Under the pieces are notes generated by a model that did not search any database, was not told where the DNA came from, and worked only from the letters and a program-made list of their open reading frames with translations. DNA of 42,634 bases, taken from NCBI GenBank assembly GCA_021298975.1, contig JAJTGC010000023.1:1-42634 (forward strand), in the 5' to 3' direction. Position 1 is the stretch's first letter. Every line of letters starts with the position of its first letter. This document shows, piece after piece, positions 35,246 through 42,634 of this stretch. This stretch comes from Oxalobacteraceae bacterium (GTDB lineage Bacteria > Pseudomonadota > Gammaproteobacteria > Burkholderiales > Burkholderiaceae_D). Both the position numbers and the translations under genes were made by a program.

Positions 35246-36904
35246 ATGGCCACTGCTCAGGCGCCATCCGCCGGCATCACCGCAGAAGAACGCAAGGTTA
35301 TCTTTGCTTCGTCGCTCGGTACCGTGTTTGAATGGTACGACTTTTATTTGTATGGCTCGCTCGCAGCCATCATTGCAAAACAATTTTTTGCGGGTACAGA
35401 CCCCAACACGGCATTCATTTTTGCGCTGCTGGCATTTGCTGCAGGCTTCCTGGTGCGGCCATTCGGGGCGATCGTGTTTGGTCGCTTGGGTGACATGGTG
35501 GGACGCAAATACACTTTCCTCGTAACGATCATGCTGATGGGCGTGTCGACCTTCGTCGTCGGCCTTCTGCCCAATTACGCCAGTATCGGTATCGCGGCGC
35601 CTATCATTCTTATCTCACTGCGTATTTTGCAGGGTCTGGCACTGGGTGGCGAGTACGGTGGTGCGGCGACGTATGTGGCCGAGCATGCACCCGATGGCAA
35701 ACGCGGCGCATTCACTGCGTGGATTCAGACGACCGCAACGTTGGGCCTGTTCCTGTCCCTGATGGTGATCCTTGCAACGCGTACGGCGATCGGCGAGGAA
35801 GCATTTGCTGATTGGGGCTGGCGGATTCCTTTTCTTGTCTCCGTGTTTTTGTTGGCGATTTCAGTCTGGATACGCTTGTCCATGAATGAATCGCCGGCTT
35901 TCCAGCGCATGAAAGATGAAGGCAAAATCTCCAAAGCGCCCCTTTCGGAAGCTTTCGGTCAGTGGAAAAATCTCAAGCTGGTGATTCTGGCTCTGGTGGG
36001 TCTCACTGCGGGTCAGGCCGTGGTTTGGTACACCGGTCAGTTCTATGCGTTGTTCTTCCTCACCCAGACACTGAAAGTGGATGGCCCTACGGCGAATATT
36101 CTCATCGCTGCTGCGCTGTTGATAGGCACGCCTTTCTTCATCGTGTTTGGCTCATTGTCGGACAGGATAGGCAGAAAGAACATCATCATGGCGGGTTGCA
36201 TCATTGCTTCCCTGACCTACTTTCCTATCTTCAAAGCACTCACGCATTACGCCAATCCGGCACTTGAAGCGGCACAGATCAGCGCACCGGTGATCGTTAC
36301 TGCCGATCCCAGTGAGTGTCAGTTCCAGTTCAATCCGACCGGCACGAAGAAATTTACGTCATCCTGCGATATTGCCAAAGCCAAGTTGGCTGCGGCTTCG
36401 GTGAATTATAAAAATGAGGCGGCCCAACCCGGCACGACCGCTTCGATCAAGGTCGGCGACAAGGTTCTGGAGTCTTACAGCGCCGCAGGCTTGTCCAAGG
36501 AAGATGCCACAGCCAAGGACAAGGAGTTCACGGATGCACTGAAAGAGATGATCAAAGGGGCGGGTTATCCGGCCAAAGCCGATTCGGCACAGATCAACAA
36601 GCCGATGGTGCTGCTGTTGCTGGTTCTGCTGGTGCTCTATGTGACCATGGTCTACGGTCCCATCGCTGCCATGCTGGTAGAGATGTTCCCAACCCGTATA
36701 CGCTATACCTCGATGTCGCTGCCCTACCATATCGGCAATGGCTGGTTCGGCGGTTTGTTGCCCACCACGGCGTTCGCTCTGGTTGCCTACAAGGGCGACA
36801 TCTACTACGGTTTGTGGTATCCGATCATTATCGCGATGGCCACTGCCGTGATCGGCATACTGTTTGTCGCCGAGACCAAGGATAATGATGTGCACGCGCA
36901 CTAA
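35246..36904 (+). CDS. MFS transporter, metabolite:H+ symporter (MHS) type
   Basis: 552 residues from the ATG at 35246, preceded by AAGGAGA; a longer frame from 35207 lacks such a site. The start fits TSxFEWYDFYLYGSLA, the MHS signature, near residue 25. The motif GRLGDMVGRKYTF (loop 2-3) and the second DRIGRKN (loop 8-9) are the MFS gating motifs. Between membrane segments 9 and 10 there is an inserted soluble region of about 100 residues (36280-36600), with two Cys (SECQFQF, TSSCDIA) that could form a disulfide. This class moves organic acids, betaines or amino acid derivatives with protons. It is divergent from the catabolic operon, so it probably takes up that operon's substrate. A strong terminator follows. 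Confidence 0.92.
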   Translation: MATAQAPSAGITAEERKVIFASSLGTVFEWYDFYLYGSLAAIIAKQFFAGTDPNTAFIFALLAFAAGFLVRPFGAIVFGRLGDMVGRKYTFLVTIMLMGVSTFVVGLLPNYASIGIAAPIILISLRILQGLALGGEYGGAATYVAEHAPDGKRGAFTAWIQTTATLGLFLSLMVILATRTAIGEEAFADWGWRIPFLVSVFLLAISVWIRLSMNESPAFQRMKDEGKISKAPLSEAFGQWKNLKLVILALVGLTAGQAVVWYTGQFYALFFLTQTLKVDGPTANILIAAALLIGTPFFIVFGSLSDRIGRKNIIMAGCIIASLTYFPIFKALTHYANPALEAAQISAPVIVTADPSECQFQFNPTGTKKFTSSCDIAKAKLAAASVNYKNEAAQPGTTASIKVGDKVLESYSAAGLSKEDATAKDKEFTDALKEMIKGAGYPAKADSAQINKPMVLLLLVLLVLYVTMVYGPIAAMLVEMFPTRIRYTSMSLPYHIGNGWFGGLLPTTAFALVAYKGDIYYGLWYPIIIAMATAVIGILFVAETKDNDVHAH

Positions 36905-36925
36905 TTAACCGCAAGCAACAATATG

Positions 36926-36958
36926 AAACCGCCAGCGCTCTGCTGGCGGTTTTTTTTC
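36926..36958 (+). terminator. Rho-independent terminator after the transporter
   Basis: A perfect stem ACCGCCAGC / GCTGGCGGT with a five-base loop (GCTCT), flanked by AAA and a run of seven T. It starts about 20 bp after the stop of the MHS transporter gene. Confidence 0.92.
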
Positions 36959-37557
36959 GTGCGTTACATTGAGTTCAATCCAAATCAGCGCCGCAGAGCA
37001 GCACGGTCGCTGGCAAGACTGGGGCGCTGCAAACAGTGGCGGTATGCAGCAAGGGCCCCGAACGCTGGCAGCGGTATTTCGATAGTGCCGCTTTGCACCC
37101 ATGTTGCATCATGACCAGCAGAGACCAGAGCGTTCCCACGCACGCTCTCACAACTTCGAAGAACACACTGAAAAAAATGAGTTCGGAATCAAAGACCACG
37201 CTGTTGTACCACCTAAATATGTTGCATCGATCAGACATTCTTGCACCCGATCTCAATTTTTGACAGTAGCAAGAATTTTTAAAACAACAAATGCCCTATC
37301 TGACGGGAACTTTTTTCATTACATTAGTTTTTTAAAATTCAAGCAAATGCTGAATCACTGCTGCTTTGTCAAGCGTTGCCGATTCAATCATCTGCAGGGG
37401 TCGGATGAGTAATGGCTTGCTACGATTTTCCGCCGATTGGGGGCGCCGGTTTTGTGCGATTAGTGCCTCCGTGATGAGAATCTACAATTGAAAGTAACGT
37501 CTATGGATCAGCGGACCCTCTGGGCAGCCATCACGGATAAAGCCAACGGGAGACAGC
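36959..37557. other. Long intergenic region before the LysR gene
   Basis: About 600 bp with no convincing gene; the short open frames lack good starts and family signs. The left part (37006-37055) resembles a second intergenic site at 40482-40536. The middle, near 37265-37370, is AT-rich and could hold the promoter and operators of the LysR gene, but no site is certain. A GGGAGAC ribosome site lies just before the LysR ATG. Confidence 0.5.
37006..37055 (+). repeat. Copy A of a repeated intergenic element
   Basis: The segment shares GTCGCT, GGCAAG, GGGGCGCT, ACAGT and AAGGG in the same order with 40482-40536; the spacing is altered by a 6-bp gap and a 1-bp gap. By eye, identity is about three in four. 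A partly complementary arm follows at about 37084-37100, so a folded structure is possible. The family and copy number are not known. Confidence 0.4.
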
Positions 37558-38481
37558 ATGGATATTGAGTGGCTAGAAGATTTTCTCGTGCTCTCAGATT
37601 TGTCCAGCTTTACGCGCGCCGCACAAACTCGCAATGTGACCCAGTCCGCTTTCAGTCGCCGCATTCGGTCTCTGGAGGAGTGGATAGGCATACCCCTTGT
37701 TGACCGAGATACCGTACCTCCCCGACTGACCATGGCGGGTCATCTGTTTCGCGATGCGGCGCGGGAAATGGTCCGCCAACTGCAGGAAACCCGAATCGCA
37801 CTGGGCCACCGCAGCAAGGTGTTTTCCGGCATCAAACTCTTCGTTGCACATTCTTTATCTCAGCATTTTCTTCCTGACTGGATACGCGACATCAACGCGC
37901 GCATCAGCGGCCTGAAATTCGAGATTTCTGCTGGCGAAACCTACGAGGGCATGGTTGCACTCGCCAGCGGTCGCTGTGATCTGCTCATGGTTTATCACAG
38001 CGCAGTGGCACCCATGTCAGCCGATGAAAAATCCTGCACTTCGATATCACTGGGTTCCGATCGACTGGTCCCGGTCTGCAAGCCGAATGACTCGGGACAA
38101 CCCGCCTATGCATTGTCGGATCCTGACGTCCGAAGTCTGCCCCTGCTCGCCTATCCTCCCGAAACATTTTTTGGACGACTATGCAACGGACTCATACGCT
38201 TTCGCACGTCCACGCCTCATTTCAATGTGGTTGCTCAAAGTCCGCACACACGCGTGCTGCATTCGCTTGCGCTCAACGGTATCGGTATTGCCTGGCTGCC
38301 GGAACGCTGCGTGCGGGATGATTTGTCATCGGGTCGGCTGATGATCGTCAGTCACGACGACATCTGGTCCTCATCGCTGGATATCAGACTGTATGCATCA
38401 CATGAAAGGGCTCGTCTTCTGCAGGTCAATCTGTGGCAAGACATCAAAGAAATTCAGGAGGCTATCTCGGCCGCCGGCTAG
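37558..38481 (+). CDS. LysR family transcriptional regulator
   Basis: 307 residues. The N-terminal winged helix reads WLEDFLVLSDLSSFTRAAQTRNVTQSAFSRRIRSLEEWIGIPLVDRD, the LysR signature. The effector domain follows from about residue 90 (KLFVAHSLSQHFLPDWIRDINARISGLKFEISAGE, and later LNGIGIAWLPERCV). The residues VPPRLTMAG after the HTH suit this group. The regulated genes are unknown. The gene is not divergent from a metabolic gene; it is followed by the response-regulator-like gene in the same direction, with 88 bp between them. Confidence 0.93.
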   Translation: MDIEWLEDFLVLSDLSSFTRAAQTRNVTQSAFSRRIRSLEEWIGIPLVDRDTVPPRLTMAGHLFRDAAREMVRQLQETRIALGHRSKVFSGIKLFVAHSLSQHFLPDWIRDINARISGLKFEISAGETYEGMVALASGRCDLLMVYHSAVAPMSADEKSCTSISLGSDRLVPVCKPNDSGQPAYALSDPDVRSLPLLAYPPETFFGRLCNGLIRFRTSTPHFNVVAQSPHTRVLHSLALNGIGIAWLPERCVRDDLSSGRLMIVSHDDIWSSSLDIRLYASHERARLLQVNLWQDIKEIQEAISAAG

Positions 38482-38569
38482 GTGGTTGCGTCCTTATCAG
38501 TTCTCGGACCTTTGGATTCAAAAGATCCTTTGGCTTCGAGTTCATTTCGTCATCCGTCCGGGAGGAATC

Positions 38570-39385
38570 ATGGTCAGAGTGTTTTTGAGAGTCATGGGTC
38601 AAACCCTGTTTGAACGCATCACCAAAGAACTTGCTTCGCTCAATTCCGCCTTTCCCCGAACCCATTTGCACGGAAAGCCGATCAACTGGCAACTGGAAAG
38701 AATACATCCCCCGTTCATCGCGGACTATCTTCGACACACCTCTCAAGGCATGCCGGTCGTCTTGCTGGAAGCTGACGACAGCCGGCTCATCGACCACCTT
38801 TGGGTGATCAGCCATCGCGAGTTTCTCGGCATGACAGCATCGCAAAATCATCTCAACGCGCCTGCGCCGCTAATCATGTTTTTGCCTGAAGACTTGCCGA
38901 CAACGGAGCTACTCGAGATGCCTCCCGTGGTATCCGATTGGGTGACCCAGCCATCCATGCATGAAACCGTACGGCGAATATTCAGCAGTTTGAACCGCTT
39001 TCATCGTTTTCATGCTGAAGTCACTGGTGGCAAGCTGGCTCTGGTTCCCGAATCACGCCTGCTTTGTTTCAGTAGCGAATCCATACAACTGACCCCCTCC
39101 GAGGTCGCCGTGGCCGAGCTTTTTCTCCATCACTTCGGTAGCGTTATTCCGTTGGAAGAAATTCTGCTGCTGTTCAAGCTATCCGGCAGATCAACCGAGG
39201 GTAGCAATGTTCGGGTCACGATGTTCCAGTTGCGCTTCAAGATCGAGGCGGTGACCCGCTGTCAGTTCACTCTGACCAGCGCCTACGGCGAGGGCTATGT
39301 CTTGCGTCATGCACGCGGGCCCAATCCCGGCCTCGCCTACTTTCCTCTGGAAGTACGGCAGGAGGTGGCCGTCTACCACAGCTGA
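38570..39385 (+). CDS. Winged-helix regulator with degenerate receiver-like domain
   Basis: 271 residues from the ATG at 38570, with GGAGG just upstream; the longer frame that begins inside the LysR gene is rejected. The C-terminal part (about 158-247) is an OmpR/PhoB-type winged helix: LTPSEVAVAELFLHHFGSVIPLEEIL, NVRVTMFQLRFKIEA and TLTSAYGEGYVLR. The N-terminal 135 residues look like a response-regulator receiver but lack the key residues. There is no acidic pair after strand 1, no clear phosphoacceptor Asp, and the usual K-P is DWVTQPS (123-129). It may work without phosphorylation or bind something else. It is close behind the LysR gene, so joint control is likely. Confidence 0.78.
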   Translation: MVRVFLRVMGQTLFERITKELASLNSAFPRTHLHGKPINWQLERIHPPFIADYLRHTSQGMPVVLLEADDSRLIDHLWVISHREFLGMTASQNHLNAPAPLIMFLPEDLPTTELLEMPPVVSDWVTQPSMHETVRRIFSSLNRFHRFHAEVTGGKLALVPESRLLCFSSESIQLTPSEVAVAELFLHHFGSVIPLEEILLLFKLSGRSTEGSNVRVTMFQLRFKIEAVTRCQFTLTSAYGEGYVLRHARGPNPGLAYFPLEVRQEVAVYHS

Positions 39386-39744
39386 GATGAGTTGACCCTT
39401 GCTTCATGTTGGCCTGAGCACGTCCAAGCTCAGGCCAAAAAACCAAAATCCATGGCGAGTATCTGCCTCCCGAGCCAGCGCGGATCGTCGGTACACCAGA
39501 CGAGGCAAGACAAGACTCACCGAACCATCGGCTTGAACAAGCGTATCCCGCCCGTCAGTCTGTTTGGCAAAAGACGCTAAACTCCACCATTGCATCGGGC
39601 GTCGTGCCGTGGCGCTGACGCGGTGTGAAACAGAGGTTCACTGAGCATCTGATATCGGCCGAATTGCCAAAAAAATTCAATTCAGGCAATTTTGCGCGGA
39701 TTGACCCATGGGATTCGGATGGTTAACCTTTCAGCGGATAAGCA
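39386..39744. other. Intergenic region with a perfect 11-bp stem-loop
   Basis: About 360 bp without a convincing gene. An inverted repeat TTGGCCTGAGC (39409-39419) and GCTCAGGCCAA (39428-39438) encloses an 8-base loop. No T run follows on either strand, so it is not a standard intrinsic terminator. It may still mark the end of the regulator transcript or protect its 3' end. I see no confident promoter for the pirin gene downstream. Confidence 0.5.
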
Positions 39745-40446
39745 ATGATTGAATTACGTAAAAGTGAAGACCGGGGCCTCGCCAATCTTGGTTGGCTTCA
39801 CTCGCAGCACACTTTTTCCTTTGGGCATTACTACGATCCTCGCCATACCGGCTTCGGACCTTTGCTCGTCATTAATGAGGACCGAGTTCAGGCAGGCAAG
39901 GGTTTTGGCACACATGGGCACCGCGACATGGAAATCATCTCCTACGTACTCGACGGCGAACTGGCTCACAAGGACAACATCGGTAACGGATCCGTTTTAC
40001 GCTATGGCGATGTGCAGCGCATGAGCGCGGGCACGGGTGTGATGCACAGTGAGTTCAATAACTCGGCCGATAAGCTCGTGCATTTTCTGCAGATATGGAT
40101 AGAACCCTCAGCCAAAGGCATCAAACCTGGCTACGAGGAAAAACATTTTGATGCCGCCTCCAAAGCGGGGCAATTGCGATTGATCGCCTCGCCCGATGGC
40201 AGCGAGGGTTCGGTGACCATTCATCAGGACGCACGGCTTTATGCCTCGCTACTTCAGTCGGATGGGTCGGTGGTGCACGACCTTGATCCCGGGCGAACCG
40301 CCTACCTTCACTTGATACGCGGGCAACTGACCGTCAACGGCCAGCGTCTCGGCACCGGTGATGCACTCAAGATCAGCGGCGAAAACAAGATCACTGCAGA
40401 GCAGGCGGAAGACGCCGAATTTTTGTTGTTTGATCTGCCTTATTAA
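39745..40446 (+). CDS. Pirin family protein, YhaK-like
   Basis: 233 residues, shorter than the other pirin at 11314. The bicupin metal site is [21 protein letters not shown] (from THGHRDME, first two His) and [13 protein letters not shown] (third His and Glu, HSEF). [32 protein letters not shown] is the classic N-terminus of this group, so the start is firm. Such proteins are iron-dependent quercetinases or redox-related proteins. Target unknown. It lies between the regulator pair and ribA. Confidence 0.94.
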   Translation: MIELRKSEDRGLANLGWLHSQHTFSFGHYYDPRHTGFGPLLVINEDRVQAGKGFGTHGHRDMEIISYVLDGELAHKDNIGNGSVLRYGDVQRMSAGTGVMHSEFNNSADKLVHFLQIWIEPSAKGIKPGYEEKHFDAASKAGQLRLIASPDGSEGSVTIHQDARLYASLLQSDGSVVHDLDPGRTAYLHLIRGQLTVNGQRLGTGDALKISGENKITAEQAEDAEFLLFDLPY

Positions 40447-40896
40447 CGAAGTACCGATTAAGCATCTCTATCGAGATGCGCGTCGCTGCATCTGGCAAGG
40501 CGGGGGCGCTTAAGACAGTACAGAGGTACACAAGGGTGCTTCAGGGAATTCGGGCTGCCTGCAGTCCGTCTGCGGAATGGTACTTCCCTGCGAGCCAGAA
40601 AGCGCCCTGCAAGTGACTCCAACGTATGCTGGGGCAGTTGGATCGAGACGCCACATGAATCCGAAAAATCTGGTGTCGCCATGCAGCCTGCCGGGCATCA
40701 GTCTGCATTGCGATCACGATCCGCCGCGAGAGCCTCCACGGAGCGTATGACGCCATCAATTCCTGAGCCCCAGTCAGTACGAATGCCATGGCCGCGCCGA
40801 TTGCGGCATAATTCGGGCTGAGCAACGGCAATGCGGTGATCGCGACAGCTCGCGACGCCGCATTTTCTTTTCAATGCCGAACGAACCCCTATTGCC
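40447..40896. other. Long intergenic region before ribA
   Basis: About 450 bp with no convincing gene. It holds a 7-bp perfect stem with a TATC loop (GCATCTC 40462-40468, GAGATGC 40473-40479) after the pirin gene, then copy B of the repeated element (40482-40536). GGGCGCTT (40504-40511) and AAGCGCCC (40600-40607) form an inverted pair about 90 bp apart. No FMN (RFN) riboswitch consensus is seen ahead of ribA. Confidence 0.5.
40482..40536 (+). repeat. Copy B of a repeated intergenic element
   Basis: See copy A at 37006-37055. This copy is preceded by a short hairpin and is followed by complementary sequence at 40575-40607 (GTAC and AAGCGCCC), so a fold of about 100 bases is possible. Copies A and B lie in the same direction and flank the LysR, regulator and pirin genes. 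Confidence 0.4.
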
Positions 40897-41565
40897 ATGC
40901 AGCGCGCTGAAACCATCGACACATCATCCCCTGTGCTCCCCCAGATTGAGCATGCCGCCAGCTGCATGCTGCCGACGCCGTGGGCCAGCTTCCGGCTGCA
41001 TGCTTTTGTAGAACAAAGCACGGGTAAAGAGCACCTGGCCATGGTACTGGGTGACGTGGGTAACGGCGAACCCGTACTCGCACGACTGCACTCCGAATGC
41101 CTGACCGGCGACACGCTGTTTAGCCAACGCTGCGATTGCGGTGCGCAACTCGAAAGCGCATTACAGCGCATTGCCGACGAAGGGCGCGGGATCCTGCTTT
41201 ATCTGCGACAGGAAGGCAGAGGCATTGGCTTGGTCAACAAAATCCGCGCCTACGCGCTGCAGGAAAATGGTGCCGATACAGTCGAGGCAAATCACCAGCT
41301 TGGCTTTGCAGACGATCTGCGCAATTACACTGTCTGCGAACCCATGCTCGCGCACTTTGGTATCCGCGCGCTCAAACTGATGACCAATAACCCGCGCAAG
41401 CTCGATTCGATGAAGCAGCTCCATATCGAGGCTGAACGTGTCGAGCACATCGCAGCAAGCACCCGATTCAATGCCCACTATCTTGCGACCAAGGCCAGCA
41501 AGCTCGGTCATCTTCTGACCAACGCCACGCACCATTCCCCGACGGACGACGACCAGACGTCCTGA
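40897..41565 (+). CDS. ribA: GTP cyclohydrolase II
   Basis: 222 residues. The zinc site has its Cys residues in LHSECLTGDTLFSQRCDCGAQL (about 67-88), and the GTP site is in LRQEGRGIGLVNKIRAYALQ, with LMTNNPRKLD near the C-terminus. The enzyme opens GTP to make the first riboflavin precursor. It is a stand-alone ribA (no RibB fusion) with a short N-terminal extension before the catalytic part. The start ATG is accepted from the frame, as the upstream ribosome site is weak. No other rib genes are adjacent. Confidence 0.93.
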   Translation: MQRAETIDTSSPVLPQIEHAASCMLPTPWASFRLHAFVEQSTGKEHLAMVLGDVGNGEPVLARLHSECLTGDTLFSQRCDCGAQLESALQRIADEGRGILLYLRQEGRGIGLVNKIRAYALQENGADTVEANHQLGFADDLRNYTVCEPMLAHFGIRALKLMTNNPRKLDSMKQLHIEAERVEHIAASTRFNAHYLATKASKLGHLLTNATHHSPTDDDQTS

Positions 41566-41936
41566 GCCCCCGGCGGATTCGCAGCCCGGCTCCCCCAGAT
41601 CGCACGAAATCACGTAATTTGTTCCCGTCCAAATTCTGCTGCAACGCAACGCAAGCTGCGCATACGCGTGCTTAAATCGACTTTTTCAAAGCAAAAATCA
41701 AATTTTGCAGCGCATCACATGGTAAAAAATAGCCGGCGAGAATCCCTGTGCGTAGTAGTGCATTACTACCCAAAGTCTTGTTACTCGGTAAATAATCCTT
41801 AACAGTAATTCCCTCAGGATGTACATTATTCCCGGCTGGGTTACCGGAAGAAGAGAAGACCGTTTGAACATCAGCCCAGACCGTATTGGCAGAACTAACG
41901 TCTTTTTCACAACTATAAAGAGCAGAGGAGACAACC
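41566..41936. other. Intergenic region upstream of the Tat/GMC operon
   Basis: About 370 bp without a gene. It must hold the promoter of the GMC dehydrogenase operon. An 18-bp near-perfect palindrome GTAGTAGTGCATTACTAC lies at 41752-41769, about 170 bp before the first gene, and could be an operator. The AGAGGAGA ribosome site at the far right fixes the start at 41937. Confidence 0.5.
41752..41769. promoter_or_regulatory. Palindromic operator-like site
   Basis: GTAGTAGTGCATTACTAC pairs in eight of nine symmetric positions around TGCA. The size and symmetry suit a dimeric regulator, but the protein is unknown. Confidence 0.35.
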
Positions 41937-42473
41937 ATGTCATCACCCCAACAGCCGAAACGCCGGCAGTTTTTCAAAATAGCATCTGCTGGCACCGTCG
42001 CGACCGCCAGCGGTGGCTTTCCCATGTTATTTGTACCCAATGCCGTGCTGGCAGCAGAAGTGCTGGGCGCAGATGCATTCGCGACACTGACGAAAATGGC
42101 ACGCGACATTTTCCCTCACGATCGCTTTGAAGACACGCTCTATTCCAACGCCGTGGGCGTTTATGGTGAGCAGGCGAAGTCTGATGAGAAGCTCAAGAAA
42201 TTGCTGCTTGACGGCGTCGCGAAGCTGGATGCAGACGCCAACAAGAAATTCAAAAAACCTTATGCACAGGTTGAGAAAGAAACGGATCGCCTGACCATCC
42301 TCAAGGCGATGGAAAAATCAGAATTCTTTGGCAAGCTGCGCGGCGATCTCGTCGTGAGCCTCTACAACCAGCCAGCTGTCTGGGCAAAACTGGGTTACCA
42401 GGGACCGTCAGCCGACAAAGGTGGTTACATCAACCGTGGCTTCAATGACCAGACCTGGATGGATCGCGCTTAA
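41937..42473 (+). CDS. Tat-exported gluconate 2-dehydrogenase subunit 3-like protein
   Basis: 178 residues with a twin-arginine signal: KRRQFFKIASAG at about 8-19, then a hydrophobic stretch and a likely cleavage after VLA-A (about 40). The mature part (ADAFATLTKMARDIFPHDRFEDTLY, then LRGDLVVSLYNQPAVWAKLGYQGPSADKGGYINRGFNDQTWM) fits the small subunit of periplasmic FAD-type alcohol, sugar or gluconate dehydrogenases. It carries the folded GMC subunit out by the Tat route. The GMC gene starts 51 bp after its stop, so they form an operon; a cytochrome subunit probably lies outside the window. Confidence 0.88.
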   Translation: MSSPQQPKRRQFFKIASAGTVATASGGFPMLFVPNAVLAAEVLGADAFATLTKMARDIFPHDRFEDTLYSNAVGVYGEQAKSDEKLKKLLLDGVAKLDADANKKFKKPYAQVEKETDRLTILKAMEKSEFFGKLRGDLVVSLYNQPAVWAKLGYQGPSADKGGYINRGFNDQTWMDRA

Positions 42474-42524
42474 ATCGCAATCCTGAATCGGCCCACACAA
42501 ATACAAAAGTAACAGGAGACACGC

Positions 42525-42634
42525 ATGGCTTCCAAAAAATTTGACCTCAAGGATGAGGTAGTTGTCATCATCGGCTCAGGCGCTGGCGGCGGCACGCTGG
42601 GCAATGAGCTCGCACAAAAAGGTATTGATGTCGT
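42525..42634 (+). CDS. GMC family oxidoreductase, N-terminus only
   Basis: Only the first 36 codons are inside the window. The ATG at 42525 has AGGAG about seven bases upstream. The sequence EVVVIIGSGAGGGTLGNELAQKGIDVV is the FAD-binding dinucleotide fold (GSGAGGG) of GMC oxidoreductases. With the Tat subunit before it, it should be the catalytic subunit of a periplasmic membrane-bound dehydrogenase. The substrate cannot be told from this fragment. Confidence 0.85.
   Translation, partial: MASKKFDLKDEVVVIIGSGAGGGTLGNELAQKGIDV

Noticed and set aside
37036-37412. Small open frames between the transporter terminator and LysR
   Set aside because: They lack ribosome sites and sensible composition, and overlap each other and the repeat-like element.
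39409-39438. Intrinsic terminator from the 11-bp stem
   Set aside because: No T run follows on either strand, so it is recorded only as a stem-loop.
40447-40896. FMN riboswitch ahead of ribA
   Set aside because: The conserved RFN blocks are not present in this gap; only hairpins and the repeated element are seen.

Overview
The window looks like chromosomal DNA of a betaproteobacterium, most likely in the order Burkholderiales. The block ygfZ / mltG-tmk-holB-pilZ-tatD-ankyrin has the gene order usual for that group. Most genes have mid-to-high GC with clear Shine-Dalgarno sites. No rRNA, tRNA, CRISPR array, integrase or insertion sequence was seen. Everything here was read by eye from the sequence, so family names rest on motifs and on remembered family sequences, not on searches.

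Layout. (1) 1-4310: an AT-rich accessory block with two tandem paralogous genes for large, disordered, Ser/Thr/Pro-rich proteins. Their folded parts resemble eukaryotic RasGAP domains, and the block ends in a strong terminator. This is the most unusual part of the window. (2) 4354-7866: a divergent membrane-bound FtsH-like AAA protease, a DUF4404-like small protein, a two-CBS protein and an Hsp20 chaperone, which looks like a protein quality-control and stress group. (3) 8117-11341: a short-chain-dehydrogenase-fold protein with the full halohydrin dehalogenase signature, then two family-4 glycosyltransferases, the first frameshifted. (4) 11314-18836: a pirin, a frameshifted EEP nuclease-family gene coupled to a phospholipase D/VTT fusion protein, a PAS-GGDEF-EAL c-di-GMP protein and an SDR. 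(5) 18875-26847: housekeeping genes (rsuA, a secreted acidic protein, ankyrin protein, tatD, pilZ, holB, tmk, mltG; divergently ygfZ, DUF4936, NRDE/TANGO2). (6) 26855-35031: a tightly packed minus-strand operon for acyl-CoA or lipid-type catabolism (thiolase, acyl-CoA dehydrogenase, Dabb protein, SDR, hotdog thioesterase, MDR reductase, SDR, alpha/beta hydrolase, second thioesterase, GNAT). Its first gene, the thiolase, carries an internal deletion of about 52 bp. A divergent MHS-type transporter faces it across a promoter region with three helically phased repeats. (7) 37558-41565: a LysR regulator, a degenerate response-regulator-like protein, a second pirin and ribA. (8) 41937-end: a Tat-exported small subunit and the start of a GMC oxidoreductase, a periplasmic alcohol/sugar dehydrogenase module.

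How the genes fit together. Region 6 reads as one transcription unit that activates, oxidises and thiolytically cleaves an organic acid, with the transporter next door as the probable uptake step. Region 5 couples replication (holB, tmk), envelope (mltG) and pilus signalling (pilZ) genes in a conserved array. Three genes (glycosyltransferase, EEP protein, thiolase) are broken in otherwise intact contexts. That suggests either sequence errors or recent gene decay, and raw reads would decide between them.
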